From Hybos culiciformis (lineage: Eukaryota; Arthropoda; Insecta; Diptera; Hybotidae), in contig CAXFZM010000075.1 in assembly GCA_964007475.1 (NCBI GenBank), positions 36,001 through 100,000 of the forward strand: a stretch of 64,000 bases of DNA, given 5' to 3'. The notes under the pieces are model-generated. The model ran no database searches. It was given only the letters and a program-made list of their open reading frames with translations, and had not been told where the DNA came from. A program made the translations under genes and the position numbers. Each line of letters opens with the position of its first letter. Position 1 is the stretch's first letter. Positions 1-10,756 of the stretch are shown in pieces.

Positions 1-640
1 TTAAGAAGAATTAATATTTATCATTTCTATTTATTCAACACTTAAATTGTATGAAATCGAATGATATCCTTCCCTTAAACAGGTTTCCAAAATTTGTGTT
101 TTTAATCACTTCCTTTTTTTATGAACCAAATTTGAATGAAATCGGAAGAACTTTCGTAGTTTCCCCCGGCAGAGGTTTCTGGGTAGGGTGCCACTCAAAT
201 TTTAAAATTTCGAAACTCATCGGTTGAGTGGTTTAGTTTTTAATATTTTGTAATTATTTGTAATAAAAAAATTGATTTCTATATATTCGAAGAGGGGGCC
301 AAATTTTTTGTTACGAAATTTGTGTGTTTAATCATTTTTATGTACCAAATTTGAATGAAATCGGACAAACTTTTGAAGTCCTCCCCAAGGGTAGGAGGTC
401 AAAAAATTGTTTGTTACAAAATTTGTGTGTTATTATTTCCTATTTTTACATTCCAAATTTTAATGAAATCGGACGAATTCTTCAAGTCCGCCCTCTGGGG
501 CAGGTGCCTGGGTAGATGGTCGCGGCTGTACTTCAGAATAGGGGGCGTGAGCTTTCGGGATGACGTCGTCACCAAGAGGTACTAGCGGCCATGGGGACTC
601 AGGATATAGGCTTTTGATCGAGTGTGGCACCCGGCCCTGA
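1..640. repeat. Dispersed repeat block with ~100-bp subunits (unit 0)
   Basis: From about position 17 this matches 11886-12550 and 27666-28330. It holds two to three degenerate copies of a ~100-bp subunit containing AAATTTGAATGAAATCGGA, a GTAGGAGGTC segment and a TTTGTTACGAAATTTGTG segment. A GC-richer stretch (about 500-620) with a GACGTC-like core follows. The same subunits recur at 18240-18830, 34200-34780 and 42530-42660. No gene is seen; the short reading frames here are chance. The family is not identified. Confidence 0.75.
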
Positions 641-1681
641 TTTGTAAAGTTAAATCAATGGGTCTAGGATCAACCTTTGTCAATTGGATCAGCAACTTTT
701 AGTCCGGCCGCTCTATTCGTGCTGTTGTGGATGGACCAGTCACATATTTTCAACATTAACTCTGGTCTACCCCAAGAGTGTCTTCTCTCCCCAACCCTCT
801 TTCTGATCTTCTGCAATCAACTCTCAACCCCATCCACAGCATCGCCGATGACAGTAACTTCGTAGCATGCTACAATTTTATTAATAGGAAATCAGCATCT
901 TCAAATGCGGTTACTACTAAACGCATTTTTTTGCAAAGTAGCATAAATCACGACCTTTCCAAAATTTCACAATGGGGTCTTCTCAATAGAGTTGAGTTCA
1001 AAGCATCCAAAACCCAATAATTTCTAGAAAGCAGTCAACTTTCGATCACCAATTTACTTTTCAAGGAGAAAGTATTGCCAAATCTGGAAGCCTTGACATT
1101 TTAGGTTCGAAAATAACTAGCGATTTAAGCTGGAAAATTCATATTTTCGAAACGGCTAAAAACGCAGCTAAAAATGTCTAGGTTTTCTAAAAAGATGTAA
1201 ACAATACTTTCCCCCTTCTGATCTCTTAAACATTTACAAATCCTACATACGACCGAAATTAGAATATAATTCGCATATATGGGCTGGTGCTCCTAAAACC
1301 CATCTTGAGTACCTGGGCAAAGTTCAGAGAATGGCTAGTAGATTGATTAATAATCACCAAACCACCAGCTCCTTAACATCACTCAACCACCGTCGTAATA
1401 TAGCTGCACTTGCCATTTTTTATAAATACTTTGTTGGGACAGATACGTGTTCCCTGGAAGTAAAAGCCCTACTTCCTCTACTTCAAGTATTTACACGCCA
1501 AACACGTACCGCTTCAACGTCACACCCATATTTCGTTAAAATTCCCAGATGTGATAGAATGAGCTTCGGAGATTCGTTTTCAGTTCGCACCTCGAGAATG
1601 TGGAATGCTCTCCCATCAAAATTGTTTCCGACAGCTGGCGATCGTTTGATTTATGACTTGTGCCGCTTTAAGTGTACATGA
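641..1681 (+). pseudogene. Decayed LINE reverse transcriptase C-terminal relic (unit 0)
   Basis: This is the remains of a non-LTR retrotransposon pol, broken over several frames. Around 750-850 one can read a degraded RT core resembling the LINE 'GVPQG..LSPTLFLIFINDL' block and an 'ADDSN' catalytic-type motif. From 1331 to 1681 there is a C-terminal tail (CSLEVKALLP; SFSVRTSRMWNALPSKLF) typical of Jockey/CR1-like LINE pol proteins. Relative to 12890-13898 it lacks 13 bp after 'TTTCTGAT' near 810, so the three relics carry different lesions. No intact frame, endonuclease domain or poly-A tail is seen. RT ancestry is secure from the motifs; the exact clade is an inference. Confidence 0.8.
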
Positions 1682-1689
1682 TAACCTAC
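1682..1689. other. Empty target site TAACCTAC
   Basis: The relic runs uninterrupted through TAACCTAC here. In units 1 and 2 the same eight bases flank a 2.1-2.3 kb insertion on both sides. This is a natural empty site for the outer hAT-like element at 13907-16045 and 29692-32002. Confidence 0.9.
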
Positions 1690-2117
1690 TAACTGTCCCA
1701 CTTTTTAATCCCTTCTAAATTTCCTGTCCCCATTACCCAATCCATACTTCTTTAAGTATAAAAGGTATCACACCTAGTGATTTGGTAACTTTAATAAGAA
1801 AAAAAAAAATTCGAATAGTTCGATTTTTTTAATTCTGTAAGTAGCTTTCAAAGGCTTCCACTTCACGAGATTGAAAATTTGATCAACTGACAACCCGTTA
1901 GTGAAACCAAAGGTGGCAACTAGGAGCCTAGTTTTATACGTGCCATCTATAAAAAAAGGCATTCACTATGTGTTCTGGAGCATCATTAAAATTAATTGGT
2001 TATATAAGCGTTTCTAGCATTTAAACGGTTTTTGTTTATCATCAACTTGATATTTTTATTCATTACATTGCTACTGCAGCGTTGTCTTATAAAATGTTTA
2101 TCAATTGTTAATTAAGG
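1690..2117. other. Non-coding flank of the LINE relic
   Basis: This matches 16054-16500 and 32011-32455. It contains an A-run near 1799-1809 and no supported gene. It ends in TTAATTAAGG, where this copy departs from the other two because a hAT-like terminus begins. Confidence 0.7.
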
Positions 2118-2252
2118 CAGCGGTTTCCCAACTAGGGGGCGCGACCCGCTGGGGGGCCGCAAACTAATTCAAGGGGGACGCAAAATTTTTAATATCGCGA
2201 AATTTTTTAACATACCTAATTTTATAATAACACTTAAATTTTGCGTGCATTT
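2118..2252 (+). mobile_element. 5' terminus of a hAT-like element, cut by the LTR insertion
   Basis: It begins CAGCGGTTTCCCAACTAGGG and continues with a GC-rich GGGGCGCGACCCGC segment, the look of many animal hAT (Charlie-like) termini. Matching DNA in the other two units stops exactly at the base before this CAG. The LTR retrotransposon interrupts it at 2257. No matching right terminus (ending ..CGCTG) was found after 10756, so the rest is lost or rearranged. No transposase is visible. Confidence 0.55.
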
Positions 2253-2257
2253 ATATA

Positions 2258-2591
2258 ATAATAAGACAACTTTTCGGTTTTGATGTAACTTACAGAATGA
2301 ATTTATTTTTTCAAATTCGAAAACATTAAAGCTAGATTTATATTCTACATAATAATTTTTTTCGATTCTCATGTTACAATATTCATACATAGAAAACAAT
2401 TTTGAACTTAAACTAAATCTTATCTTAATTTTATTTTCTTCAAAATTACCTAGTAAGCAAAAAACTTATTTTATTTTATTAAGAAGCTAAGTAGGTTTTT
2501 TTTTTTATGTGAAAACGAAATGTGCATATTTCCCACGATCAGAGAAGTAGTGTTGAGGTTTGGAGTTATATAGCTCAGTCTCTATATAACA
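2258..2591 (-). repeat. 3' LTR
   Basis: About 334 bp, matching 10421-10752 and 26247-26578. On the minus strand it starts TGTTATATAGAGAC and ends GTCTTATTAT. A polypurine tract lies immediately before it in the transcribed direction. The extra T residues near 2490-2500 are a homopolymer difference from the 5' LTR. Confidence 0.93.
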
Positions 2592-2602
2592 CCTCCCCTC
2601 TT
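2592..2602 (-). other. Polypurine tract
   Basis: The minus strand reads AAGAGGGGAGG directly abutting the 3' LTR. This is the expected plus-strand DNA primer site of an LTR retrotransposon. Confidence 0.85.
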
Positions 2603-3502
2603 GGATTGTTCCGTCTCGGAACAAAGAACTTATACAAAGAACAAAGAACTTTCTCCAAAAATTGAGCTTTTCCTCGAGGTATCTTTTTCTTTACGGTTAC
2701 AAACAATAGATTTTGAGTTTCTTGGCTCATCTCTTTTGGGAACTTCAATATTTGAAACGATTTTAGTCTTTCTGCTTTTCTTTAGGACGATGAAGAAGAT
2801 AGAAATAATAATAATTATCATTACTGTGAAAAATGAATAGATTGTCGCTTTATGTTGAAAATTAATATATTCAAATGATTCTCTATTTTTTATATTTTCT
2901 GAATTTAAGTTTTCCAAAGTTAAGTTTTCTATTTTTTTTGACATATTTGTGGTAATCGGGGGAATTACAAAATTTTGTTTAAATATTTCGATTTCGTTTA
3001 CAAATTTATAATCCTCTATTTCTAAGAAACATTTCGAAAACCTTATTAGGTTATTTGCCTCTAATGAAGTGGAATTTACTTTGTTACAATTATGATTTAT
3101 TTTTGTTAAGTTTACATTTGTTGTTAATATAATTCCATTTTCAATTTCAACAATGGATTTTTCTTTATTGATTACAAATTTACAAGTATTATTTTGTCTT
3201 AATAAATTTCTTATACATAAATTATTATTAGCTCTTAAATCTTTCTTCTCAAAAATGTTAAAATCATACATATAAATGGCATTTAATTTTTTACAGAAAA
3301 TTATTTTTAAATCATTTATATTTAATTGTAAGTCATTAGAATTTGGAAATGGTAGAATAAATCCGTCGAAGTATTTTTCTTCGGTAAACTTTGGAATTAG
3401 AATGGCAAAAATTAGTGTATCGTCTTTTAAAATTGTGCTGCATTTGATAAACGGCAAGATCTCGATAGTTATATTGAAAAGTTTAATTTCGTCGACAGTT
3501 AG

Positions 3503-4055
3503 ATGTACGAGAAGTTATACACTTTTTTCAAGGAATCTTGTACACTTTATCGCATGCGAGAAAATTAAAAATGAAATTATTATTTTTTATCGCATGCGAC
3601 AAGATTTAAAAATATATATTTTTTTTAATTATAAACGCGTTTTAAGGCTTTAAATCAATAAAATTAATTAAAATAATTAATTTTTGATTATTCAGCATCA
3701 AAAAAATGTATGCATTAGGGGAAAAAGTACGTAATAAAATATTGTACTGTGCACATAAATCTTCGGTGGATGGTTCTCGTCTGGAAGGGACCATCCACCG
3801 AAGATTTATGTGCACAGTACAATATTTTATTACGTACTTTTTCCCCTAATGCATACATTTTTTTGATGCTGAATAATCAAAAATTAATTATTTTAATTAA
3901 TTTTATTGATTTAAAGCCTTAAAACGCGTTTATAATTAAAAAAAATAATTATTTTTAAATCTTGTCGCATGCGATAAAAAATAATAATTTCATTTTTAAT
4001 TTTCTCGCATGCGTGTACAAGATTCCTTGAAAAAAGTGTATAACTTCTCGTACAT
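3503..4055. mobile_element. Near-perfect foldback MITE, 9-bp TSD (Mutator-like candidate)
   Basis: Two arms of about 270 bp are near-perfect inverted copies (ATGTACGAGAAGTTATACAC at the left edge, its complement at the right). They are separated by a tiny loop near 3777-3790. The element is flanked by GACAGTTAG at 3494-3502 and 4056-4064. Nine-base duplications with long terminal inverted repeats are typical of Mutator-like elements. The right arm has a 6-bp deletion beside its CGCATGCG motif and few other changes, so it is young. It sits inside env. Confidence 0.9.
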
Positions 4056-4310
4056 GACAGTTAGCATATCGTGACCAAGCATATTAAGTTTACTGAATAG
4101 AACATTGTCTTTAATTCTATCTGAGATCTATCTGAGATCTATTATTTCAGAATAAATATGTAAAATATAACCAACAGCGCTATTGGTTTCAGAAACTTCA
4201 TCTGTTTCGGTTTTAATTTCTTTCAAATAGTTTTGTATTTTATTGTTTTGTGAATTAACGTAATTTTGGATGTTCTTGATAGAATTTATAATGTTGTCAT
4301 TTATTATTAT

Positions 4311-5245
4311 TAGGGTTTCCAAAACGGATATATCTGTATCCGGTATTCGCGGTTATTTATACTCTTAACCGTATCCGATATCCGTTAAAAATCTCACGGT
4401 TAGCAATTTTAAGTTTTTAAATTTAATCTGTTAAATTTTCCGAGAAAAGTAGGCGTCTTCCCTCGATAAAAAGGACCGGTCCTTTTAAACGAATAAAAGT
4501 ACCGGTTGGCCTTCTATTTAATTAGAAGGCCCGGTCCCTATGTTCGAAAAAATTAAACAACTTTTGCATCTCACCATGAACCGCTTTTCAAAAAAAAAAA
4601 ACACTGCTTCAATCGAAAAAATATTAATTATTATTTTTTTTTATAATACGAACGAAGCGCAGTTAAGCGAGTAATAAAATAACTCGTGTAAACAACCTAA
4701 AATGTTCGTCTATACATTTTAAACATTTTGTTTTTAAAAATATTCGAATAGAAGGTCCGGTCCTTGTATTATGCGGTCCTTTTATTCGATAATTTATATA
4801 AACTATTATAAAAATCTTGTAAAAAAAAAGTCAAATAGAGGGACCGGTCCTTCTTATCGAGGTAAGACAGTTGTAATTATAATTTTAAGTTTTTAAATTA
4901 AATTTGTTGAATTTTCCAAGCAAAGTAGGGCCTACAGCGAAGCCGACTTCAACAGACTCAGAGAACTTTTACGGTTTCAGGAAATTTTTGTACCAAAATT
5001 AGATCTCGTCTTTCTTGTGCATCACTTAATGCATTACTGTTCCTGAAATACTATTATTTAAATGAAAAAAATCAAAAAATGTAATAATATATTTCAAATT
5101 TTATTTATAAAAAATAAATAGTATTCATAATTAGATTCAATATTATTTGTTTATTTTTATACGGTTATCCGGTATCCGCCGGATAATTCTAGAAATACTA
5201 TCCGATAACCTCGGTTACAGAAAATCCGGATATTTGGAAACCCTA
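4311..5245. mobile_element. hAT-type MITE with TAGGGTTTCC ends, 8-bp TSD ATTATTAT
   Basis: It starts TAGGGTTTCC and ends GGAAACCCTA, and is flanked by ATTATTAT at 4303-4310 and 5246-5253. Subterminal regions have repeated GGTATCCG/CGGATACC-like words. It contains no transposase. It is inserted in env of the LTR element. Another inverted-repeat unit (4455-4868) lies inside it. The terminus resembles that of the middle nested element at 14290-15367. Confidence 0.9.
4455..4868. mobile_element. Inverted-repeat insertion inside the hAT MITE
   Basis: Left end GTCTTCCCTCGATAA and right end TTATCGAGGTAAGAC form terminal inverted repeats that continue through GGACCGGTCC. Further ACCGGT-type palindromes lie within. 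It is flanked not by a short TSD but by ~50-bp imperfect direct repeats (4405-4454 and 4881-4931). Superfamily not determined. Confidence 0.65.
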
Positions 5246-5719
5246 ATTATTATCTGTTTATTTGACTACTCGGTTAATTGTTTTGCGTTTAAATCTAAGT
5301 TTGTGAGATGCTTGTAAATTTCGTCTTCGTCATCTGAATCCATCGTACCAGCAATATATTTCATTCCCTTACCTAAAATATTTATGAAACCTCGTTTAGC
5401 TCTATGAATATGTCGCACGATGTTTTGAGAGTTTATTTTAAGACTTTTAATTTCCTTTTTTAACATTAGAAGATTCGGGTTGTTGGGGTTGAGTTTGAGA
5501 TTTTTGGTATCAAATTCTAATGAACTTATCAGGAATTCAAGTTCCGTTATATTTATTAAATGTAAAATTTTTGAATTATTTTCGACTAATTTTCATTTGT
5601 TCAACTGTAGCATCATGTAGCCTTCATTGTTGTCTAAACGTGTTACTTCCAGATGTTGACAGTTGGCTTTTAAGATTGTTGTCACAAATGCTAATATTAT
5701 TATCCCCATCATCTAAAAA

Positions 5720-6811
5720 GGAAAAATTGGTTTGATATTTATATTGTCTTTTAAGTTGTGTATCATTATATTTAACATTTCTTTGATTACTTTGATCATG
5801 GATGTAATTATCAATATGGGAGAATTTTTCGAGTTTTTTATATTTAGGACTAATTTTGGCAATATTTCTATTTTTAACTATGTTTTCGGTAAGATTGAAA
5901 TCTCGGTCTTTGTTTTGATTGAGTTAATTTATTTTATCGATTTTTTCTCGTTCGAATTTATCTTTTAAATCTTCTAATTGGTCTTTGGTAATATTTTTAG
6001 AAATAAAATCAATAGGTCTCAGTTGGGTTGTTGAATGTATTGTATTATTGTACCATGTTATTATTTTAAAGATTTTTTCTTGTAACTCCATGTTTTTTTT
6101 ATTAGGGTCAGCATTCATTATTCTTAAATGTTCGTTTAGGGTACCGTGGAATCTTTCTACGTCACTATTACCAGTTTTCGAACCAACCGTCGTTTGATGG
6201 AATTCTATTTCGTTTGCGCTTAAGAACGATCGAACGGTGTTATGAATAATGCATCTTTCCCCGTCGGAAATAATTTTTCTCATTTTGCCTAAAAATTGGA
6301 TTCTTTGTTTTATCATTGCTAGTATGGAGACCCAGGTTCTATCGTTTAATTTATGGATTGTTGCGTATTTAGAGAATTTATCTATCATCGTAAGAAATGG
6401 TTTGTTTCGTTCTGGATACCATATATCCATATGGACAATATCATTAAAATTTTGTGGCGTTTCAGATATTTTAAAAGGGAGTTTGTCTATGAATTTTTGG
6501 ATTTCAGTTTGAAGATAAGGATAAAAAAACTTCTCTTTCAGTTCTAAACAAACTTCATTTATGCCTCTATGGTTATTTTTAAGGTGTTCTTTTTTAATCA
6601 GGCTGAGGATTTTTTCTCTGTCCGTAATATCAGTTAATTTTTTTGTGGATTTGAGAACTTTTAATTTTCGATTACCAGAAAAATGCATTTTATATAAATT
6701 TTGAAATTCTAGAAACAATTTGGTGTCTTCGCAGAATATAGCAAACGTTCCCTTTTCGGGTAAAACTCTTTTCATAAATTCAAGTAATTTGCTATTTTCA
6801 GTCAATTCCAT
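5720..6811 (-). pseudogene. Integrase domain of gypsy pol
   Basis: The minus-strand frame from 6811 to 5924 (295 codons) reads through an HHCC-like zinc-binding region (H..N-H around residues 74-79). The DDE catalytic core follows: the DIW segment, the SDGE segment and the 'SDVERFHGTLNEHL' block typical of errantivirus integrases. An in-frame TAA at 5924-5926 is followed in the same frame by a basic tail with a KNRNIAKISPKYKK-like motif, the usual C-terminal end of insect gypsy integrases. That suggests a single nonsense change. Integrase joins the cDNA to host DNA. It lies directly before env, as expected. Confidence 0.88.
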
Positions 6812-6921
6812 TAAGTTTTGACATTTTTTATTTATTATTTTTTGATATATTCTTTCTTTCTTCGCGTTTATTAGATAAATTTGGTTTTTGAAAAAATTAA
6901 TAGGTTTTTCACTAATAAAAA

Positions 6922-7466
6922 TTAGGTCGGAACTGTTTTCGTTTGCGCTGTGTACAGTCGCATCGTTAGACAGAATTTCTTCGTTAAGTTCTTCGATAGT
7001 ATGGAGATCCTTGTTGACGGTATTAGAATTGTTAATGTCAGAATTATTAAAATATCTAGATAATCAGCTACAAAATTTTGATTACCCTTTAGATATTCTA
7101 TATTGAAATCAAACTCGTTCAGACGAATTTTCCATCTCTGTAATTTACAGTTGGGCTCCTTAAGCCCATTCAACCAAATAAGTGGCCTATGATCTGTTTT
7201 GATGGTAAACTTTCTACCAAAAAGGTAGGTCGAAATTGTTTCGTTGCCCATACAATTGCTAGTAATTCTTTCTCTATGGTTGCATAATTTCTTTCATGTT
7301 CATTCAAGGTTCTTGATATATAAGAAATTGGGAGGTTATTTTGACACAAGACTGCACCTATAGCAAATTGGGATGCGTCTGGTGTCAATACTAAAGGTTT
7401 TTCAAAATTTGGGTGAATCAAAATGGGGTCCGTTGTAAGGAGAATTTTTAGTTTTTTTGAAGGCAT
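6922..7466 (-). pseudogene. RNase H domain of gypsy pol, frameshifted
   Basis: Two overlapping minus-strand frames (7466-7170, 7251-6922) together read as a Ty3-type RNase H. '[16 protein letters not shown]' carries the first catalytic aspartate, '[19 protein letters not shown]' the glutamate, and '[11 protein letters not shown]' the next aspartate. The switch between frames near 7200-7250 is a frameshift. It follows RT and precedes integrase in the usual pol order. Confidence 0.87.
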
Positions 7467-7639
7467 TCACATATTCCTCGTCGTTTACATTTATTTTTGC
7501 TCCTTTTTTCAGACATTTTGTTGGAGGATAAGCAATTTTTGCATAGTCTTTCATAAACTTCCGGTAATAGCCGGTCATACCTACCTAAAAAGCTTTTAAT
7601 ATGTTTTGTTGTTTTTGGAATACTCATTTTAAGGATAGC

Positions 7640-8410
7640 CTAAACTTTTTCGGGATTAGATTTGATTCCTTTATCCGTGACGATGTGACCTAAGAATTCT
7701 GTTTCTCTACGGAAAAATGAACATTTATCAATCTGAACTTTTAAATTTACCTCAGACAATTTTTTCAAAATTTTTTCGGTTGATTCTAGATGCTCTTGTA
7801 GTGAAGTAGAAAATATTAAGATGTCATGCATAAATACTACGCAAAAATTTTTAAAATCTTTAAGAATGTCATTCATTAACCGTTGGAATGTAGCGGGTGC
7901 ATTTCTTAGCCCAAAAGGCATTCGTAAAAATTCATAGTGACCGGAAGAGGTTGAAAACGCTGTTTTTGCTCTGTCTTTGCAGTCAATTTCTATTTGATGG
8001 AACCCTTTGGCTAGGTCTAAAACGGTAAAATAATTAGCTTGCCCTAGTTTTTCAAATATATCTTCTATATTAGGTATTGGAAACCTATCTTCTACAGTGA
8101 TTTCGTTTAGTTTCCTATAGTCGATCACAATTCGCTATTTTTTTTCACCCTTATTATCAAGTTTTTTGGGGACAACCCAAATAGGTGAGTAATATGGCGA
8201 ATTTGATTCCTGAATAATATTGCTTTTTAACATTTCTTGAATTTGTTTGTCGACTTCTTTTTTATGAATCTCTGGGTATCTGTATAATTTTGAAAATACC
8301 GGAAGATCGTGTTTTGTATTTATGGAATGTTTAATTTGGTTTGTGAAGGTTAGATCGTCTCCTTCTTTATAAAATACTTTTTTATTATTCAAAATTAATT
8401 TTTTTAACAT
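7640..8410 (-). pseudogene. Reverse transcriptase of gypsy pol, inactivated
   Basis: The frame 8410-8135 gives the RT N-terminal region with the 'SPIWVVPKK' block. A TAG at 8135-8137 stands where the family has tryptophan in the '[12 protein letters not shown]' motif. The same frame continues from 8134 to 7640 with '[15 protein letters not shown]', '[20 protein letters not shown]' and 'FLGHIV'. The catalytic box reads FMHD where the family has two adjacent aspartates (F-x-D-D), so one is lost. Another stop (CAG to TAG likely) ends the frame at 7640. The enzyme cannot be active as written. Confidence 0.92.
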
Positions 8411-8469
8411 TTATTTTTCTTCGGAATTTAAATGACCCATATCTATGTGCTCTAACAGATTATAATTAT

Positions 8470-8840
8470 TTATTTCATTTGAAAAAAAGTCAGTTGTTTA
8501 TAGCTAGAATTAAAGTATTTTTCTTCCTCTTGGTTTAAAAATATAGGGATTAAACTATTTCTGGTTTCCAAAGTTCTATTTTTGTAATTTATAATAGCAT
8601 CTAGGGGTGATAAAATATTATTACCGATTATTCCGTCAAACTCATTATGAAATCCTATTTCTAAAAATTCAACCAAAAAATCTTTTTCTTTGAATGAATC
8701 AAATAAATTAAATTTGCAAACAATGTTTGATTGTACTATGTGACTAAGGGTCTTTAAAGAGTGGTTTTGGGTTTCGTGTCTCCACTTTGGTTGGCATAAA
8801 CCCGGATTTATTATACTGAATTCAGCCCCGTATCAATTAT
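8470..8840 (-). pseudogene. Aspartic protease region of gypsy pol
   Basis: A DTG active-site triplet preceded by hydrophobic residues (IID-T-G) is read on the minus strand at 8826-8834. A one-base shift is needed to continue into an EFSIINPG-like segment. Downstream, 8676-8470 reads 'FDGIIGNNILSPLDAII', which fits the second half of retroviral-type proteases (the ILG-like motif). The protease would process the gag-pol polyprotein. Confidence 0.7.
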
Positions 8841-8859
8841 GAATCTTAATGGTCTGATT

Positions 8860-9826
8860 GGGCCAATTATAACTATATATGGTAATTGTTTGAGAGGCCG
8901 GTTTCGTAAAAATGTTGAGGCTCCTCATTTAAAGACACTTCCATTGGTTCTACATTATTGTTAGATTGCCTTTGATTGGAAAATCTTTCATTTGATCTGT
9001 GAAATGAGTTATTTGAAGGTCCATTTCCTGCAAAATTAATTTTGTTTTCTACTTGAAGAAAATAATTACTTGGGCCGAAACTCAGAATGTGGAGGATTTC
9101 TTGATAAATTTGAATTAGAATTTGTATAGTTTTGATTTCATCCAGGCGTATTAAATGATCTATTAGGAAAATTTCCGTTGGTTGAATTAATGTTTTGATA
9201 ATTTCGATAATTAGTATTTCTTGAAAAATTAGTCGTTTGATTTTGATTTGCATTTTGATTAGTATTTTTTGCAAAGTTTCCTGAAGTTGATGGAGTGTAA
9301 AATCCTTAGATTTTGGTAGTTTCCGGCTAGTAAAATTTCGTATGCTTCGTCAAGTGTTTCAGGTTTTCTGCTGAAAAGAATGCTTCGAGCAGGTTCTGGA
9401 ATATTATTTTTAAAGGTTTCTAGAGGTATTCTCTTGTTGCTTTCAATAATATTTAAATCGAGTTCGCCGTTTAAAAGATAATAGTTATTAATCCTGCATA
9501 AATATTTATTTAGATTAGTAATTAGTAATTTTCTACAGTGGAAGAAACGCGGCAGGACCGAACTTTATCTAATAAAATGTCTGATGAAAGTTTTTCGCCA
9601 TGGTTTTTTATAAGAATTTTTTTAATCTCGCTCTAGGTATTTGGATTTCTGTGCATCCTGAGAGATTATTTCAAACAAAATTTTCGTCAAATTCTGAAAT
9701 CGCGGATTTGTGTGAACATTCAATTCTATTCAAAAACTCAATTAGACTATTTGGGTCCTTGCCGTCGAAAGGAGCTACATGAGATATAGATTGGAGGGTT
9801 AGTTTAAACTTTTTTATGTCATCCAT
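8860..9826 (-). pseudogene. gag region of the LTR element
   Basis: The frame begins with ATG at 9826-9824 (MDDIKKFKLTLQ). The same start is better preserved at 25628, where it continues for 72 codons. In this copy about 60 bp are missing near 9670 relative to 25412-25480. Further on (9274-8873) the minus strand is Asn-, Gln- and Ile-rich, like gag/nucleocapsid tails of insect gypsy elements. No CCHC knuckle is seen, as in most errantiviruses. Gag would form the particle. Confidence 0.7.
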
Positions 9827-10409
9827 TTCCAAATTCGATTACAGATCTCAGTTACTTAAATAATATTTTGGCATGACTCAAAAATAAATAAAAAGCTTCT
9901 TTTTTTTTTTTTTTTGAATATAGCTTATGTATTAAAATGCACTTCCCTTTTTCCGAACTGATTTTGATGGTGGTGTATTTCCAATTCAATTACAGCTCCC
10001 GGACTTCTGACAGACTTGATAGTTGAATATAGTTGATAGTTGGTGGTTGATTTTGCTGCTTATATATTTTTTTCCTATGTAAACACTGTGCTATAAATTA
10101 TTTTCAATCAAATTTTCTGATTTTTTTTTTTTTTTAATTTTAAATAGACAGAGCTTTAACTTTGAAATACTCTTTTTTTCTTCTTTTTTTTTCGTGTTTT
10201 TTTATAAATTTTGGTTTTCCCAAACTTCTACTTTTTTTTTCTTCTTTTTTTTTGAAATTTTAGTCTTTACTTTTATAACAGTTTATTATTCTTTACACTT
10301 ATATCATATCAGTCTTAACTTTTAAGAACTTTCTTTTGTTCTTTTTTTTTTCTAATGTATTTAAAAATGAGCAAAAAAAAGATTTTTGTTTTTTTCAGGT
10401 TCTTAAACA
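9827..10409 (-). other. 5' leader of the LTR element
   Basis: Lies between the primer binding site and the gag ATG. It is very T-rich on the + strand, with long T and TTC runs, and no gene is seen. It is repeated at 25629-26235. Confidence 0.75.
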
Positions 10410-10420
10410 CGACTGCGCCA
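10410..10420 (-). other. Primer binding site, tRNA-Ser type
   Basis: The minus strand reads TGGCGCAGTCG directly after the 5' LTR. It would pair with a tRNA 3' end CGACTGCGCCA. The same primer site type is known for the 17.6/297 group of insect gypsy elements. Repeated at 26236-26246. Confidence 0.82.
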
Positions 10421-10752
10421 ATAATAAGACAACTTTTCGGTTTTGATGTAACTTACAGAATGATTTTATTTTTTCAAATTCGAAAACATTAAAGCTAGAT
10501 TTATATTCTACATAATAATTTTTTTCGATTCTCATGTTACAATATTCATACATAGAAAACAATTTTGAACTTAAACTAAATCTTATCTTAATTTTATTTT
10601 CTTCAAAATTACCTAGTAAGCAAAAAACTTATTTTATTTTATTAAGAAGCAAAGTAGGTTTTTTTTTATGTGAAAACGAAATGTGCATATTTCCCACGAT
10701 TAGAGAAGTAGTGTTGAGCTTTGGAGTTATATAGCTTAGTCTCTATATAACA
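10421..10752 (-). repeat. 5' LTR
   Basis: 332 bp, nearly identical to 2258-2591 and to 26247-26578. The minus strand starts TGTTATATAGAGACTAAGC and ends at the primer binding site. ATAT follows on the + strand as target duplication. Confidence 0.93.
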
Positions 10753-10756
10753 ATAT

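Larger units (their letters stand above)
2630..5540 (-). pseudogene. env-like gene of the LTR element, interrupted by two MITEs
   Basis: Env of errantiviruses resembles the baculovirus F-type fusion glycoprotein. On the minus strand, a piece at 5466-5266 contains a furin-like basic site (about 5392-5403) followed by a G-rich, fusion-peptide-like hydrophobic stretch and an acidic DSDDED segment, the usual order in this family. The next piece (4310-4065) is Asn/Ile-rich. The last piece (3457-2630, 275 codons) has scattered cysteines and N-glycosylation-type NxS/T sites, then a single membrane segment near residues 206-225 with a basic cytoplasmic tail. Insertions at 4311-5245 and 3503-4055 split the gene, so no full product can be made. 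The N-terminal part upstream of 5466 stays open for a short way but its start is not resolved. Confidence 0.8.
2257..10752 (-). mobile_element. Ty3/gypsy errantivirus-type LTR retrotransposon with env, defective
   Basis: On the minus strand the order is 5' LTR, primer binding site, gag, protease, RT, RNase H, integrase, env, polypurine tract, 3' LTR. The element is flanked by ATAT at 2253-2256 and 10753-10756, a 4-bp target duplication as expected for this group. The two LTRs differ at only a handful of sites (roughly 2%), suggesting fairly recent insertion, yet the genes carry stops, frameshifts and two nested MITEs. The env position and cleavage motif place it with insect errantiviruses; the tRNA-Ser-type primer site resembles the 17.6/297 group. 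Without the two insertions in env the element would be about 7.0 kb. Confidence 0.93.

Noticed and set aside
3276..3653. A 125-codon plus-strand gene
   Set aside because: It overlaps the env frame on the other strand and the edge of the foldback MITE. No recognisable domain.
10534..10734. A 66-codon gene repeated at 26360
   Set aside because: It lies entirely inside an LTR, antisense to the element; the repetition is that of the LTR.
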